Notes under the pieces: model-generated
What the model saw: only the letters and a program-made list of their open reading frames with translations
What the model was told of the DNA's origin: nothing
Databases searched by the model: none
Made by a program: the position numbers and the translations under genes
Assembly: GCA_020627945.1 (NCBI GenBank)
Contig: JAHDFW010000019.1
Location: 1 to 34,390 of the forward strand
Reading direction: 5' to 3'
Source: Cytophagales bacterium
GTDB lineage: Bacteria; Bacteroidota; Bacteroidia; Cytophagales; JAHDFW01
DNA: 34,390 nucleotides
In this document: positions 1 to 8,715 of the stretch, in pieces
How positions within the stretch are numbered: the first letter of the stretch is position 1
Layout: the number at the start of each line of letters is the position of its first letter

Positions 1-2
1 CA

Positions 3-563
3 AACTACATGAATAATATCTTTGGAAGCACAGTAATACAGGAGTTTAAAAAAGGCCAAATTTCGAGTGGAAAAGCTGGTTTAACATTAAAAGTTCTTCA
101 ATCAGAACATAACTCCATTACAAATGTTTTAGTTGAACCTGACAATCAAGCTAGTAAATCTCAGGTTCAAGAATATCTTGATGAATCATTTGGCACTGGT
201 GTTCAGCATATTGCATACTCTACGCAAGACATTGTTTCTACCGTGCAATACTTAAGAAAAAATGGAGTAGAATTCAACGAATACCCTTCAACCTATTATG
301 AATTGCTACAAGAAAAAATAGAAGCGGCTGGTAAAGACATTGATATAGAGGAATTAAAAAAGCACGGAATTTTGTGCGACATTGAAAATGATTCCTATCT
401 ACTGCAAATTTTCACTAAACCAATTGGGGATAGACCTACTTTCTTCTATGAAATTGTTCAAAGAGTAGATAATTATACTGGATTTGGATTAGGAAACGTA
501 AGCACATTGTTTAAATCCGTTGAATTGGAGCAGGAAAAAAGAAGTCGGTTAGAACAGATTTAG
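3..563 (+). CDS. hppD: 4-hydroxyphenylpyruvate dioxygenase, C-terminal part (cut by window edge)
   Basis: HPPD converts 4-hydroxyphenylpyruvate to homogentisate in aerobic tyrosine breakdown, using a non-haem Fe(II). This is the C-terminal vicinal-oxygen-chelate domain. Counting from the Met at position 9, the GTGVQHIAYST motif carries the second iron-binding His (about residue 67). The FFYEIVQR motif carries the iron-binding Glu (about residue 148), and the GFGLGN...LFKSVELEQEKR ending is the family's usual C-terminus. The first iron His and the N-terminal domain lie outside the window. The Met at position 9 is internal: the frame stays open to the window edge and the family is about 350-380 aa. 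The true start is therefore upstream. All catalytic residues that should be in this part are present. Confidence 0.93.
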   Translation, partial: NYMNNIFGSTVIQEFKKGQISSGKAGLTLKVLQSEHNSITNVLVEPDNQASKSQVQEYLDESFGTGVQHIAYSTQDIVSTVQYLRKNGVEFNEYPSTYYELLQEKIEAAGKDIDIEELKKHGILCDIENDSYLLQIFTKPIGDRPTFFYEIVQRVDNYTGFGLGNVSTLFKSVELEQEKRSRLEQI

Positions 564-617
564 TTTTTGGTATTATATTTGAGAATAATCCATGAAACAG
601 AATAAAAAAGAACAGTC

Positions 618-1460
618 ATGAAAAAAGCATTAATAATATTGAGCAGTGTCGTATTCTTATTTGGGTGCGACTTAGTGAACAGCGGAGAAGTAGGATTAAG
701 TGACGAGGAAATTGTTACTGGATTGAAAGAAGCATTAAGAGTCGGAACCGACACTTCCGTTGCCACAGTATCTAAAGCAGACGGTTATTTCAAAGATGAA
801 TTAATCAAACTTTTATTACCAGATCAAGTTGAAAACTCATTAAATCAGTTCAAGGCAAAAAGCATTGATGTGTTTGGATTAGGAACCGTAACGGGAGAAG
901 ACATTTACACAACTGGTGTACCATTTTTAGGAATTGAACCTCTTTCAGCAACGGAAGATGAGATTATTTTAGGAATGAATCGTGCAGCTGAAACAGCAGC
1001 AACAGAAGCTGCTCCTATTTTCTGGACTGCTATTACTGATATGACCATTGCTGATGGAACAAATATCTTATTTGGAGGTGTTGATACCGCAGCTACAGAA
1101 TATCTTAACGAAAATACTAGACCCGAATTATTTACCAAGTTTGAACCCGTAATGGAAAATGCATTGCAAACTGTAAAAGTTGGGGATACTAGTTTGGTGT
1201 ACAAATACGAACAATTCATTGTTGATTACAATAAGGTGCTAAATACTACGGTTCCAACTGGATTATTTACTAGTTCAACCGTTGGTGAGATGATGAATGT
1301 AAATACCGTAACTGCAACTGACTTATCTCAATACGCAACCGACAAAGGTTTAAATGGATTATTTAGTAAAGTTGCTATCCAAGAAAAGAAAATTAGAGAA
1401 GACCCTGCTGCAAGAGTAACCGAAATTTTAGAAAGCGTATTTGGAGAATTAGATGAATAA
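618..1460 (+). CDS. DUF4197 family lipoprotein
   Basis: A 280-aa exported lipoprotein of unknown biochemical function. The N-terminus is a lipoprotein signal peptide with lipobox LFGC and acceptor Cys17, so the mature protein should be anchored to a membrane facing the periplasm. The next segment, with GLSDEEIVTGLKEALRVGTD and SKADGYFKDELIKLLLP, is the recognisable start of the DUF4197 domain, which fills the rest of the protein. The gene sits 54 bp after HPPD on the same strand and ends just before a strong terminator. The two genes could share a transcript, but nothing links their functions. Family assignment is from memory of the conserved start and is fairly secure; no role can be given. 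Confidence 0.85.
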   Translation: MKKALIILSSVVFLFGCDLVNSGEVGLSDEEIVTGLKEALRVGTDTSVATVSKADGYFKDELIKLLLPDQVENSLNQFKAKSIDVFGLGTVTGEDIYTTGVPFLGIEPLSATEDEIILGMNRAAETAATEAAPIFWTAITDMTIADGTNILFGGVDTAATEYLNENTRPELFTKFEPVMENALQTVKVGDTSLVYKYEQFIVDYNKVLNTTVPTGLFTSSTVGEMMNVNTVTATDLSQYATDKGLNGLFSKVAIQEKKIREDPAARVTEILESVFGELDE

Positions 1461-1485
1461 TCAACTTCAATTAGCATAGCATTTG

Positions 1486-1520
1486 AAGCCCTGACCATAA
1501 ACGTTAGGGCTTTTTTTTAT
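1486..1520 (+). terminator. Rho-independent terminator after the DUF4197 gene
   Basis: A 10-bp stem pairs positions 1486-1495 (aagccctgac) with 1503-1512 (gttagggctt), with one G-T wobble and a 7-nt loop. It runs directly into an eight-T tract (1511-1518). The stop codon of the DUF4197 gene lies 26 bp upstream. This is a textbook intrinsic terminator on the plus strand. Confidence 0.9.
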
Positions 1521-1529
1521 CTTTATAAA

Positions 1530-2168
1530 ATGGAATTCATTTCAAACATTCTTCTCTACATTCATATCGGATTTGGTATTGCAGCATTGCTGTCTGGAAC
1601 GGTTTCCCTGATTTCAAAAAAAGGAAGACGTCTCCATATCCGTTCAGGGAAAGTCTTTCATATTTCAATGTGGGTGGTAATAATTACGGCAATAGTCTTA
1701 TCCATATTCAAAAATAGTCTCTTCTTACTTATGGTTGGTATTTTTTCTATGTTCCAGAATTATTTTGGTGTGCGAGCTATCAAAAACAAAAGTCTAAAAC
1801 CAAGCACCCTAGATTGGATTATTCTAATAATTGCCAATATAAATGCAATTTTCATGTTGATAAGTGGACAGCCTGTATTAATTGCATTTGGAATAATTAG
1901 TCTTATTTTGGTAATCACTTCTGGTCGTACATTTTTTAAAATCAGAAACAATCAAGAATTGCCTAGATTACTCTGGTTAAACCAGCATATTGGAATGATG
2001 ATGGGAACATACATTGCTACACTTACGGCGTTTCTTGCGGTAAATGCACCTCGTCTTCTGAAAAACTACTCCCTTACAAGTCACATAATAGTGTGGTTAT
2101 CTCCAACAATAATCCTTTTACCGCTGCTCTTCTATTGGCAACGTAAATACACCTCTTCAAAAAAGTAA
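1530..2168 (+). CDS. DUF2306-like integral membrane protein
   Basis: A 212-aa, very hydrophobic protein with about six or seven membrane-spanning segments (roughly residues 7-27, 45-60, 65-82, 93-113, 116-133, 150-171 and 183-203). The first span followed by the basic SKKGRRLHIRSGKVFH loop resembles DUF2306 proteins, an uncharacterised inner-membrane family. His residues in the first loops (HIGFG, RLHIRSG, VFHIS) and in NQHIGMMMG could bind metal or haem, but that is speculation. The ATG lies only about 10 nt after the T tract of the preceding terminator, leaving almost no room for a leader. The stop codon is one base from the stop of the convergent dehydrogenase gene. Confidence 0.65.
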   Translation: MEFISNILLYIHIGFGIAALLSGTVSLISKKGRRLHIRSGKVFHISMWVVIITAIVLSIFKNSLFLLMVGIFSMFQNYFGVRAIKNKSLKPSTLDWIILIIANINAIFMLISGQPVLIAFGIISLILVITSGRTFFKIRNNQELPRLLWLNQHIGMMMGTYIATLTAFLAVNAPRLLKNYSLTSHIIVWLSPTIILLPLLFYWQRKYTSSKK

Positions 2169-2169
2169 A

Positions 2170-3558
2170 CTAGAATATTTTACCTGGATTAAGTATATTG
2201 TTGGGGTCAAAAACTTGTTTGATTTGCTTCATCAAATTAATTGAAGCTTTAGGAACAATTAAGGGCATAAATGGCTTTTGAACAATACCAACCCCATGTT
2301 CTCCAGAGAGACTTCCTCCTAAGTCTCTTACACACTCAAACAAACTTCCTACGGCTTTCGGAATTTCATTTTTCCAATATTCATCAGAGAGCTCCTCTTT
2401 CAAAAATTGAATATGTAAATTACCATTACCAATATGTCCAAAACATGCCGCTTTAAACCTGAATTGCTGCTCTATTTCTTCGAGCCGTTGCAAAAGATCC
2501 CCTACCTTACTAACCGGCACAACTGTATCAATATCTTTGAAAACCGTATAGGAAATAATACTTTCCCCAACCTTATGCCTCAATGTCCAAAGATGTTCTT
2601 TTTCCTTATCACTTTCTGCAACCAAAGGTTCAAAACCACCATGACTCACAACCAAATTTCCAATTTTTGCACACTTGTCAAAAGTGACATCCATAGTATC
2701 ACCATCCAACTCCATCCATAAATAACATTTTGCGCTTTCATGGAGGCCAGACCATTGATAAAATTTTTCAATTACTTCAAGAGAAGTTTGGTCTACAAAC
2801 TCCATGGATACAGGTCTAATTCCTAATTGAACTATGGAATGTATAGCGTCGAAACAACTAGAGTTATCCTTAAACGGAATTAACACCAGTAATTCGTTAT
2901 TTGGAACATCTATCAATCGAAATACAATTTTGGTAATAATCCCTAAAGTACCTTCACTTCCACAAAGCAGTTGCGTTAGATCATAACCTGTGGCATTTTT
3001 AGTCACATTTTTACCCGTCCAGATTACCTCTCCATCGGGCAATACTACTTCCAAATTAAGTACATAATCTCTAGTAACCCCATATTTTAAGGATCTTGGA
3101 CCACCAGAATTTTCGGCTAAATTCCCTCCTAACATACAAGATCCTTTACTGCCTGGATCAGGTGGAAAAAATAATCCCGACTCTCGTACATACTCTTGAA
3201 AAACCTGTGTAATAACTCCCGATTCTACCGTTGCACAACGATTCACTTGGTCTACTTCCAAAATTTTATTGAATCGCTCCATGCTAATTACCAAACCTGC
3301 TTCAATTGGCAAAGCTCCTCCACTCACACCAGTACCTCCGCCACGGGGAGTAACAGGCACAAGATACTCATTAGCAAGTTTCATAATCTTACTAATTTGG
3401 TCTGCGGTATTCGGTTTTACTACCGCGCTAGGCATAAATTTTAAATCCTCGGTATGATCACTAGCATATTGAAGCTTCCCCTCTTCAGATTCAATAATAT
3501 ATTGGTCAGGTAAAATTTCCCTTAACGATTCGATAAATGAAGAATTCAAGGTTTGCAA
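2170..3558 (-). CDS. FAD-linked oxidase of the glycolate/D-lactate dehydrogenase (GlcD) type
   Basis: A 462-aa flavoprotein that should oxidise a 2-hydroxy acid (glycolate, D-lactate or similar) to the 2-keto acid and pass electrons on. The N-terminal PCMH FAD-binding domain (about residues 40-217) shows PRGGGTGVSGGA at 71-82, the FAD pyrophosphate-binding segment, and the GNLAENSGGPRSLKYG segment. The C-terminal cap has GHIGNGNLHIQ and the ending SGEHGVGIVQKPFM, both typical of GlcD and D-lactate dehydrogenases. The substrate cannot be decided from sequence. The start is a TTG at 3556-3558; the frame upstream has no ATG before a TAG, and the TTG gives a normal N-terminus. The 189-bp gap to the divergent TPR gene must hold promoters for both; I see no motif I would call there. 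Confidence 0.88.
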   Translation of the reverse strand: MQTLNSSFIESLREILPDQYIIESEEGKLQYASDHTEDLKFMPSAVVKPNTADQISKIMKLANEYLVPVTPRGGGTGVSGGALPIEAGLVISMERFNKILEVDQVNRCATVESGVITQVFQEYVRESGLFFPPDPGSKGSCMLGGNLAENSGGPRSLKYGVTRDYVLNLEVVLPDGEVIWTGKNVTKNATGYDLTQLLCGSEGTLGIITKIVFRLIDVPNNELLVLIPFKDNSSCFDAIHSIVQLGIRPVSMEFVDQTSLEVIEKFYQWSGLHESAKCYLWMELDGDTMDVTFDKCAKIGNLVVSHGGFEPLVAESDKEKEHLWTLRHKVGESIISYTVFKDIDTVVPVSKVGDLLQRLEEIEQQFRFKAACFGHIGNGNLHIQFLKEELSDEYWKNEIPKAVGSLFECVRDLGGSLSGEHGVGIVQKPFMPLIVPKASINLMKQIKQVFDPNNILNPGKIF

Positions 3559-3747
3559 AATGTAATACTTATAAATTAATGAGAAATTTTCCTAAAAATT
3601 AAAGGTACATAATGAACCAATGATACCCAAGAGAATTAGACAAACGAGATTATCTTAGTGCAAAAAAATTAATTTTAATAACGAATAAAGCACTATTACT
3701 ATTAAATTGTAGTCGTAAATTCAATCACCGAAGAATTCTAACTAAAG

Positions 3748-5847
3748 ATGAAAAAAAGTAACAATTTATTTCTTTACTTAATAATCTCAGGGGCAGCTTT
3801 AGCAGCAATCGTATATTTTTGGATGAAAGCTCCTTCTAGTGGAGGTAACCTAACCAAGGAAGCTGAAAATGTAGAAAAGATACTTACTGGAGCAGCAGAC
3901 GAAAATGATGACCTCGAAGATGCTATTTCTTCATCAGGTGATAATTCAACCTCGAATGAGCCACGTGTTGATTTAGAAAAAACGGTTGAAGTCATGCATG
4001 GAATGGACATGGCAAGATCTAAGTTTGGAAGCTTTCGAGAATACTTGGAATTTATGGCTAAACAAAACTACGAAGGTGTAGCACCAGATGTACTTGAAGC
4101 AAAAGCGAAAATTTTACCTATCCTTAGTAAACTTCAACGTGCAGAAGAACGACTTGAAGACAATCAGGCAGTTTGGAATACCTTCAAAAATATCTCTGAG
4201 ATCGTGGTTGCGGACATGACCACAATTGGAGCCTCTGCTCTTACTGCTGGATTTACTCCAGATATGATGAACGATTTCTTAGACATGGGTAAAAGCTCAT
4301 TTGAGATTATTCGAGAAAAAGAGGAAATAGAAGAGAAAATCAAAAAAGAAATTGATGATATTGAAGATGAGTATTTAGAATACCTAAATGCCTATACTCC
4401 AGTGTATTTAAAATATATGAGTCAATGGGATCGAGTATGTCTTATGAGAGACAATGCTTATTTAGAAATTCATAATGGCAATATTGAAGCCGCTATGCAA
4501 AGCGCAGATGAAGTATTAAAAATTTCTCCTACGGATCGTGAGGCGACTATTATTAAAGCATTCTGCCTTCTAATGAAAAATGGTAGAGAGATTGCGGATA
4601 ACCCTGAAGTTAAACCTGCTCATGGAGAAAATGCGAAGGCACTTTTAGATCAATATATTAAAAATAACTCAGATCGCTCTGCTCCTGCTTTACTCCTACT
4701 TGGAACTTATCACTGGCAAAAAGGTGAAACCGAAAGGGCACTGTCTTACTATGACCAATCTGCCGTAGAATACCCGAGACAAAGTGAATATTTATTGCAC
4801 ATGCTTAACTCTTATAGGCAACGTACATACCTCAGAAAATCAGCCGAAGGAAGTTACATTCTGGAAATGTATAAATCAACTATGGAGGGATTCGGATTTT
4901 TCAGTCCTAACTTCCAAAAAGCAATGATGCACTCTGAACAAAACAACTTCGAAACTTCTAAAGATGAAATCATGAAACATTTCTTTCGTAGAGGAAGCCA
5001 AAGTGCTCATGATTATATGATTGCGGATATGGTACATTGTGAAACGTACTTACCAGAAACCTACAATCAAATCTTCTCAGAAAAGTCATTCTTAGATTTG
5101 GAAGCCACTACTACAATGTGGGACTCTAAAGAACTAAACATCAAAATTAAAAACCGTTCAGACCTTAAGTTATCCAACGTTCGAGTATTCCTATGCATTC
5201 ATTTTACAGACATGTATGCAGATGATTATGAAGTTTTCAAGGTTAATACTACCATCAATAAAATTGAACCTTATTCCACTGCTGATTTTGGTAATATTGA
5301 AATCAATTTCGAATTACTCGGCAAGGAAAAAGAACTAGATAAAGATATTGTTAGTGCTAGAGCAATTATTATCACTGATGATATTATTTCGTGGGTTGAC
5401 GAGGAAGACTTTAAAATCAACGTAATAAAAGAATCTCAAATCCATCCAGAGGAAAACAAGAAGTCTATTGAGGTGCTTGATCAATACTACGCTCCTCTTA
5501 AAAAATCTGGAGAAGAAATCTATAAGGTGGTAAAAGATGATTCTAAAATAACGGCTGAGTCGTCGATGCTTGGGGTACTTGGTAAAGAGGCAATAAAACT
5601 GACTGTACCTAGAATCTTGGTGCATACTAATCCTTACTTCAGTATTAATGAACTAAGTAGCGCAGAAGCAAAATTACCAGAAAGTGTAAAATTGAATGGT
5701 TCCAAAATTGAAGTGATTTTCAAACATAAAATTGAAAAGAACGGCAAGGTAAGCATCTTCTTAAACAGCAAAAACGTACGTATAAAATGGGATGTATTCT
5801 TCAATGAAGATGGACAAATTAGCGGGACTAACAACTACTTAATTTAG
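3748..5847 (+). CDS. Membrane-anchored TPR protein, function unknown
   Basis: A 699-aa protein with one N-terminal transmembrane anchor (about residues 7-25), then an acidic low-complexity linker (about 50-75) and a long soluble region. A charged coiled-coil-like stretch (EIIREKEEIEEKIKKEIDD) precedes at least two tetratricopeptide-like repeats, one around AYLEIHNGNIEAAMQSADEVL and one around LGTYHWQKGETERALSYYDQS. The C-terminal half is beta-rich and matches nothing I recognise. The anchor has only Lys residues before it, so the bulk is probably periplasmic. A 35-codon membrane-protein gene begins 5 bp after its stop, and a transpeptidase-like lipoprotein gene overlaps that one. A scaffold in cell-envelope maintenance is the simplest guess from context, but it is only a guess. 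Confidence 0.75.
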   Translation: MKKSNNLFLYLIISGAALAAIVYFWMKAPSSGGNLTKEAENVEKILTGAADENDDLEDAISSSGDNSTSNEPRVDLEKTVEVMHGMDMARSKFGSFREYLEFMAKQNYEGVAPDVLEAKAKILPILSKLQRAEERLEDNQAVWNTFKNISEIVVADMTTIGASALTAGFTPDMMNDFLDMGKSSFEIIREKEEIEEKIKKEIDDIEDEYLEYLNAYTPVYLKYMSQWDRVCLMRDNAYLEIHNGNIEAAMQSADEVLKISPTDREATIIKAFCLLMKNGREIADNPEVKPAHGENAKALLDQYIKNNSDRSAPALLLLGTYHWQKGETERALSYYDQSAVEYPRQSEYLLHMLNSYRQRTYLRKSAEGSYILEMYKSTMEGFGFFSPNFQKAMMHSEQNNFETSKDEIMKHFFRRGSQSAHDYMIADMVHCETYLPETYNQIFSEKSFLDLEATTTMWDSKELNIKIKNRSDLKLSNVRVFLCIHFTDMYADDYEVFKVNTTINKIEPYSTADFGNIEINFELLGKEKELDKDIVSARAIIITDDIISWVDEEDFKINVIKESQIHPEENKKSIEVLDQYYAPLKKSGEEIYKVVKDDSKITAESSMLGVLGKEAIKLTVPRILVHTNPYFSINELSSAEAKLPESVKLNGSKIEVIFKHKIEKNGKVSIFLNSKNVRIKWDVFFNEDGQISGTNNYLI

Positions 5848-5852
5848 TAAAG

Positions 5853-5960
5853 ATGCGGCATCGTTCGGACGAACCAGATTATCAGAAAATCATACTATTA
5901 ACAGGTTTATTAGCGTTATTAATATATCTGGGAATAACTGGTTTTGATTATGTATTCTAA
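5853..5960 (+). CDS. Small single-span membrane protein (35 aa), tightly packed between envelope genes
   Basis: A 35-codon frame begins with ATG five bases after the TPR gene stop and ends with TAA inside the start of the transpeptidase gene, overlapping it by 11 bp. The product has a polar, charged N-terminus (MRHRSDEPDYQK), then one hydrophobic helix (about residues 13-29: IILLTGLLALLIYLGIT), then a short aromatic tail (GFDYVF). That architecture, with the close spacing on both sides, is what a translated, translationally coupled small membrane protein looks like. The frame is short enough to arise by chance, so confidence is moderate. It may accompany the anchored TPR protein or the transpeptidase. 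Confidence 0.6.
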   Translation: MRHRSDEPDYQKIILLTGLLALLIYLGITGFDYVF

Positions 5961-6582
5961 AATTCTATTTGGTACCTTATTTATGGGTTTAACAGGTTGT
6001 TTCGGTAATTTAGAAACGACACACCAACCTGTATTATCGCAAGAATTCAAACTTATTTGGTCTTCTATTAAAGATAAAAAAGGGATGGATAAGGCAGCTT
6101 TTTCTAAAGCCGTTGAACGTTATAACAATCATAAATCCTTCTCTAAAAATCTAATTACTCTGATAGATTTTAGTAAACCTTCTACCGCTAAACGGCTTTA
6201 CGTTATCGATTTAAACAAGCGGGAAATTGTATTTAACACATTTGTAGCTCACGGGCAAGGCACTGGCAACAACTATGCAAAACATTTTTCTAATACAGAA
6301 GGCTCTCATCAGAGCAGTTTGGGGCTTTACAAAACATCTAACACATATTTCGGAAAACATGGCTATTCACTTAAACTTATAGGATTAGATCCAGGAGTTA
6401 ACGACAACGCGATGAAAAGAGCTATCGTAATTCATGGTGCAGAATATGTTTCTGAAGATTTCATAAAAGAACATGGAAGACTTGGGAGAAGTTGGGGTTG
6501 TCCTGCAGTGCCTAAACTTCTTGCGAAACCCATTATCGACAAGATCAAGAATGGAAGTTGTGTTTATATTTATAAGAATTAA
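5950..6582 (+). CDS. L,D-transpeptidase-like murein enzyme, lipoprotein
   Basis: A 210-aa protein of the murein L,D-transpeptidase catalytic family (YkuD-related, PF13645-like). These enzymes use an active-site Cys to cut or form peptidoglycan stem-peptide bonds in the periplasm. The motif HGAEYV (His162) and, 22 residues later, SWGCPAV (Cys184) supply the catalytic His and Cys. The preceding GQGTGNNYAKHFSNTEGSHQSSLGLY segment is the family's conserved core. I chose ATG 5950 over the in-frame TTG at 5944 because it gives a clean lipoprotein signal with lipobox LTGC and Cys17. The gene overlaps the 35-codon gene upstream. It is followed by a possible weak terminator and then by the large exported protein gene. 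Confidence 0.85.
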   Translation: MYSKILFGTLFMGLTGCFGNLETTHQPVLSQEFKLIWSSIKDKKGMDKAAFSKAVERYNNHKSFSKNLITLIDFSKPSTAKRLYVIDLNKREIVFNTFVAHGQGTGNNYAKHFSNTEGSHQSSLGLYKTSNTYFGKHGYSLKLIGLDPGVNDNAMKRAIVIHGAEYVSEDFIKEHGRLGRSWGCPAVPKLLAKPIIDKIKNGSCVYIYKN

Positions 6583-6620
6583 TGGCTGAAGCCAACGGCG
6601 TTTTTATTTTTTAATTAAAA
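6583..6620 (+). terminator. Possible weak terminator after the transpeptidase gene
   Basis: Just after the TAA, short GC-rich complementary pieces (ggct/agcc and gcc/ggc) lie next to a T-rich run (gtttttatttttt) at about 6600-6612. The stems are only 3-4 bp, so this may be a partial terminator or nothing. The adjoining tttttaattaaaaa is a palindrome. Confidence 0.3.
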
Positions 6621-6625
6621 ACTAT

Positions 6626-6666
6626 AATATTGTAAGTACAACACAACAACCTTAACTTACAATATT
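6626..6666 (+). promoter_or_regulatory. Perfect 11-bp inverted repeat abutting a TTG start codon
   Basis: Positions 6626-6636 (aatattgtaag) and 6656-6666 (cttacaatatt) are exact reverse complements, separated by a 19-nt A/C-rich spacer. The right arm ends one base before the TTG start at 6667. As RNA it would fold into an 11-bp stem covering the whole ribosome-binding region. As DNA it could be an operator. Either way it should affect expression of the exported protein downstream. Confidence 0.55.
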
Positions 6667-8715
6667 TTGAAAACCTTACGATCAACTATTTTATTGGGGA
6701 TTGTTTCCCTATTCATTACCCAAACTGTATTTAGTCAAGATTTGCACGAAGCTCCTTCTCTACAAATTGGGCTTAGTGGAATTAGTCTGAGCAAAGGAAA
6801 TCTAGACCCGACCATCATTGCAGAAATCATTGGTGAAAAACAAGAGGAGCTTAAGGTTAAGCTTATTAAAAACATGCTCCTGAAGCAAATTAAAGTTGAT
6901 AACGCACTGTTTTACGGCTATGTCGACAACACCATTGATATTATCACCACGGAAAAAGACGAGGAAGTTCGAATGAAAAACTTGTTGGAAAACACAGTCA
7001 ACTTAGCTTTCGTTGTTTCGTATGCAGATTATTATGTGCGACGTTTAGAAGACAAAAAGAAAATCCCTGGAAATAATGAATACAACGAGTTTTTTGATCT
7101 ACTCAGATGTGTAGTAGATAGTGCAGACCATTTGGATATAACCCCACTAAAGCTAGAAACGTTGTCGCGTTTATCAGTCGGGTACAAATCTAAACACTAT
7201 AAGAGTAAAAAAATATGGGATGTGGAATCAGCAGAACTTCTTAATAACGGTAAGACCGTTGATGATACGCGAGATGAGGCAAACAAATTTCTAGGTATAT
7301 TTCTGGATCTAGTAAGTGAAGTTATCCGACAAAACGAAATGTTGGAAGAAAGAGGTGTATTTAGGGCAAATTACCTCAATAGAAATTTGGAAATGAATAC
7401 ATTCAAGGCACTATTTAACGGTGAGTCCAACAATGTTGAAGCATCAGAAAAAGCAAAAGCAGTGTTTGGAAACGTAAAGGAGGATCTAAGAATTCATCTC
7501 AAATACTTCCGTCTGATCAAATCTATGTCTAAAAAGGGAGTGAAATGGTCGAATGTTAACGAAACTTTTTCTGAATGTAACAAGGATGTTAGTTACGAAG
7601 ATTTAAAGAAGCTACTAAAAGAAGGTAGAGACGAACTAAACCAGCTAAAAGAAATCAGTGATGAGGAGTTCACAAAATTAGTTGAAGTAACTGGCTTTCT
7701 TGATCAAGCCAGACATATTGAAAACAATCGAGATCAATATTTGGGACGGTACGAAGAAGAGATCAAGCCTTTAATTAATAGTCTGTCTGTTCGTTCAGAA
7801 AAATTCATTGAACTTAGGGATTTGATGAGCCAACAAACCGAGTGCATCACCAACGAAGCAGAAAGTGACTTTAATAAAATCGGTCTAGACTTAAACCTTC
7901 CGTTTATAAACATTCTTGGTAGTATTAATGAATTTGAAAAACCTAAAACCTATGCTCGTTTCCTTGATTACGCTAGTAATGCAGGCGAAATATTTAGTGA
8001 TATTCAAATGCGCAACTCGATCAATCGAATTCTAACTTTCATTCGAGGATATATCAAAATATCCGAAACAGAGGAAGGAGCACATAGTGTAGTTTTAGAC
8101 GTGGAAGGATTCTTAAGTGGCCTTCAAAACTTACCTTACAATAGAGCTAGATCGTTCGAACCAATATTCACCGTTGGTACTAATACACTATTTTTTCAAG
8201 AACCAATGGTAACAGACAGTGGCTCTTTAGTGAACTATTCTTATGTAAGTGAAAAAATAGGTATTAAGCTTAAACTATGGGACTCCCAATATCGAAATTC
8301 ATTTAATAAGGGTGAGAAATTTAAAACTGGTTTAGGATTCGAATATGTAAGAACCGCTCCATCTAAAGAACCTACTATTAGTAATTTACACTTATTGGCT
8401 TATGGTTCTGGAATCTTATATAATCTTGCAAATACGGGAACATCAAGCAATTTCAACTCGCCGTTGGTTGGAGTCGGAGTAGGTATTACATTCATGAATG
8501 ATCTGGATTTTAATGTGAGTTGGGGGAAAGCAATACCTTCTAACCAGAAATTTAATGGCCCAAACAATCCTACGTTCATCAACATTGGGTTTGATATTCA
8601 ATTTACTGAATATCTTGCACGTCTCAATAAACGTCGTAAACACAATCATACTCAGAAACAATTATTAAAAGCCGCTGAAATTGCTAAAAACAGTGAAGGA
8701 AATAAGAATCAGTAA
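6667..8715 (+). CDS. Large exported protein of unknown function
   Basis: A 682-aa protein with a clear Sec signal peptide (MKTLRSTILLGIVSLFITQTVFSQ, probable cleavage near residues 22-24). The signal peptide supports the unusual TTG start at 6667, since no ATG lies nearby in frame. Residues about 40-490 are charged and mostly helical (EIIGEKQEELKVKLIKNMLLKQI and many Glu/Lys-rich segments). Residues about 505-650 alternate Gly, aromatic and polar residues (GLGFEYVRT, GVGVGITFMNDLDFNVSWG, INIGFDIQF), like an outer-membrane beta-sheet or barrel end. The tail is basic (LNKRRKHNHTQKQ). I do not recognise a family. With the transpeptidase and TPR genes upstream it completes a four-gene envelope cassette. 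It could be a periplasmic or outer-membrane partner of those proteins. Confidence 0.7.
   Translation: MKTLRSTILLGIVSLFITQTVFSQDLHEAPSLQIGLSGISLSKGNLDPTIIAEIIGEKQEELKVKLIKNMLLKQIKVDNALFYGYVDNTIDIITTEKDEEVRMKNLLENTVNLAFVVSYADYYVRRLEDKKKIPGNNEYNEFFDLLRCVVDSADHLDITPLKLETLSRLSVGYKSKHYKSKKIWDVESAELLNNGKTVDDTRDEANKFLGIFLDLVSEVIRQNEMLEERGVFRANYLNRNLEMNTFKALFNGESNNVEASEKAKAVFGNVKEDLRIHLKYFRLIKSMSKKGVKWSNVNETFSECNKDVSYEDLKKLLKEGRDELNQLKEISDEEFTKLVEVTGFLDQARHIENNRDQYLGRYEEEIKPLINSLSVRSEKFIELRDLMSQQTECITNEAESDFNKIGLDLNLPFINILGSINEFEKPKTYARFLDYASNAGEIFSDIQMRNSINRILTFIRGYIKISETEEGAHSVVLDVEGFLSGLQNLPYNRARSFEPIFTVGTNTLFFQEPMVTDSGSLVNYSYVSEKIGIKLKLWDSQYRNSFNKGEKFKTGLGFEYVRTAPSKEPTISNLHLLAYGSGILYNLANTGTSSNFNSPLVGVGVGITFMNDLDFNVSWGKAIPSNQKFNGPNNPTFINIGFDIQFTEYLARLNKRRKHNHTQKQLLKAAEIAKNSEGNKNQ

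Noticed and set aside
905-1219. 104-codon minus-strand frame inside the DUF4197 gene
   Set aside because: Fully contained antisense to a well-supported lipoprotein gene; no signal or domain.
3559-3747. Promoters in the divergent 189-bp gap
   Set aside because: Promoters must be here, but no sequence matches the Bacteroidota -7/-33 pattern well enough to place them.
5863-5874. gttcg-ga-cgaac palindrome at the start of the 35-codon gene
   Set aside because: Five-base arms with a two-base spacer inside a coding frame; expected by chance at this length.
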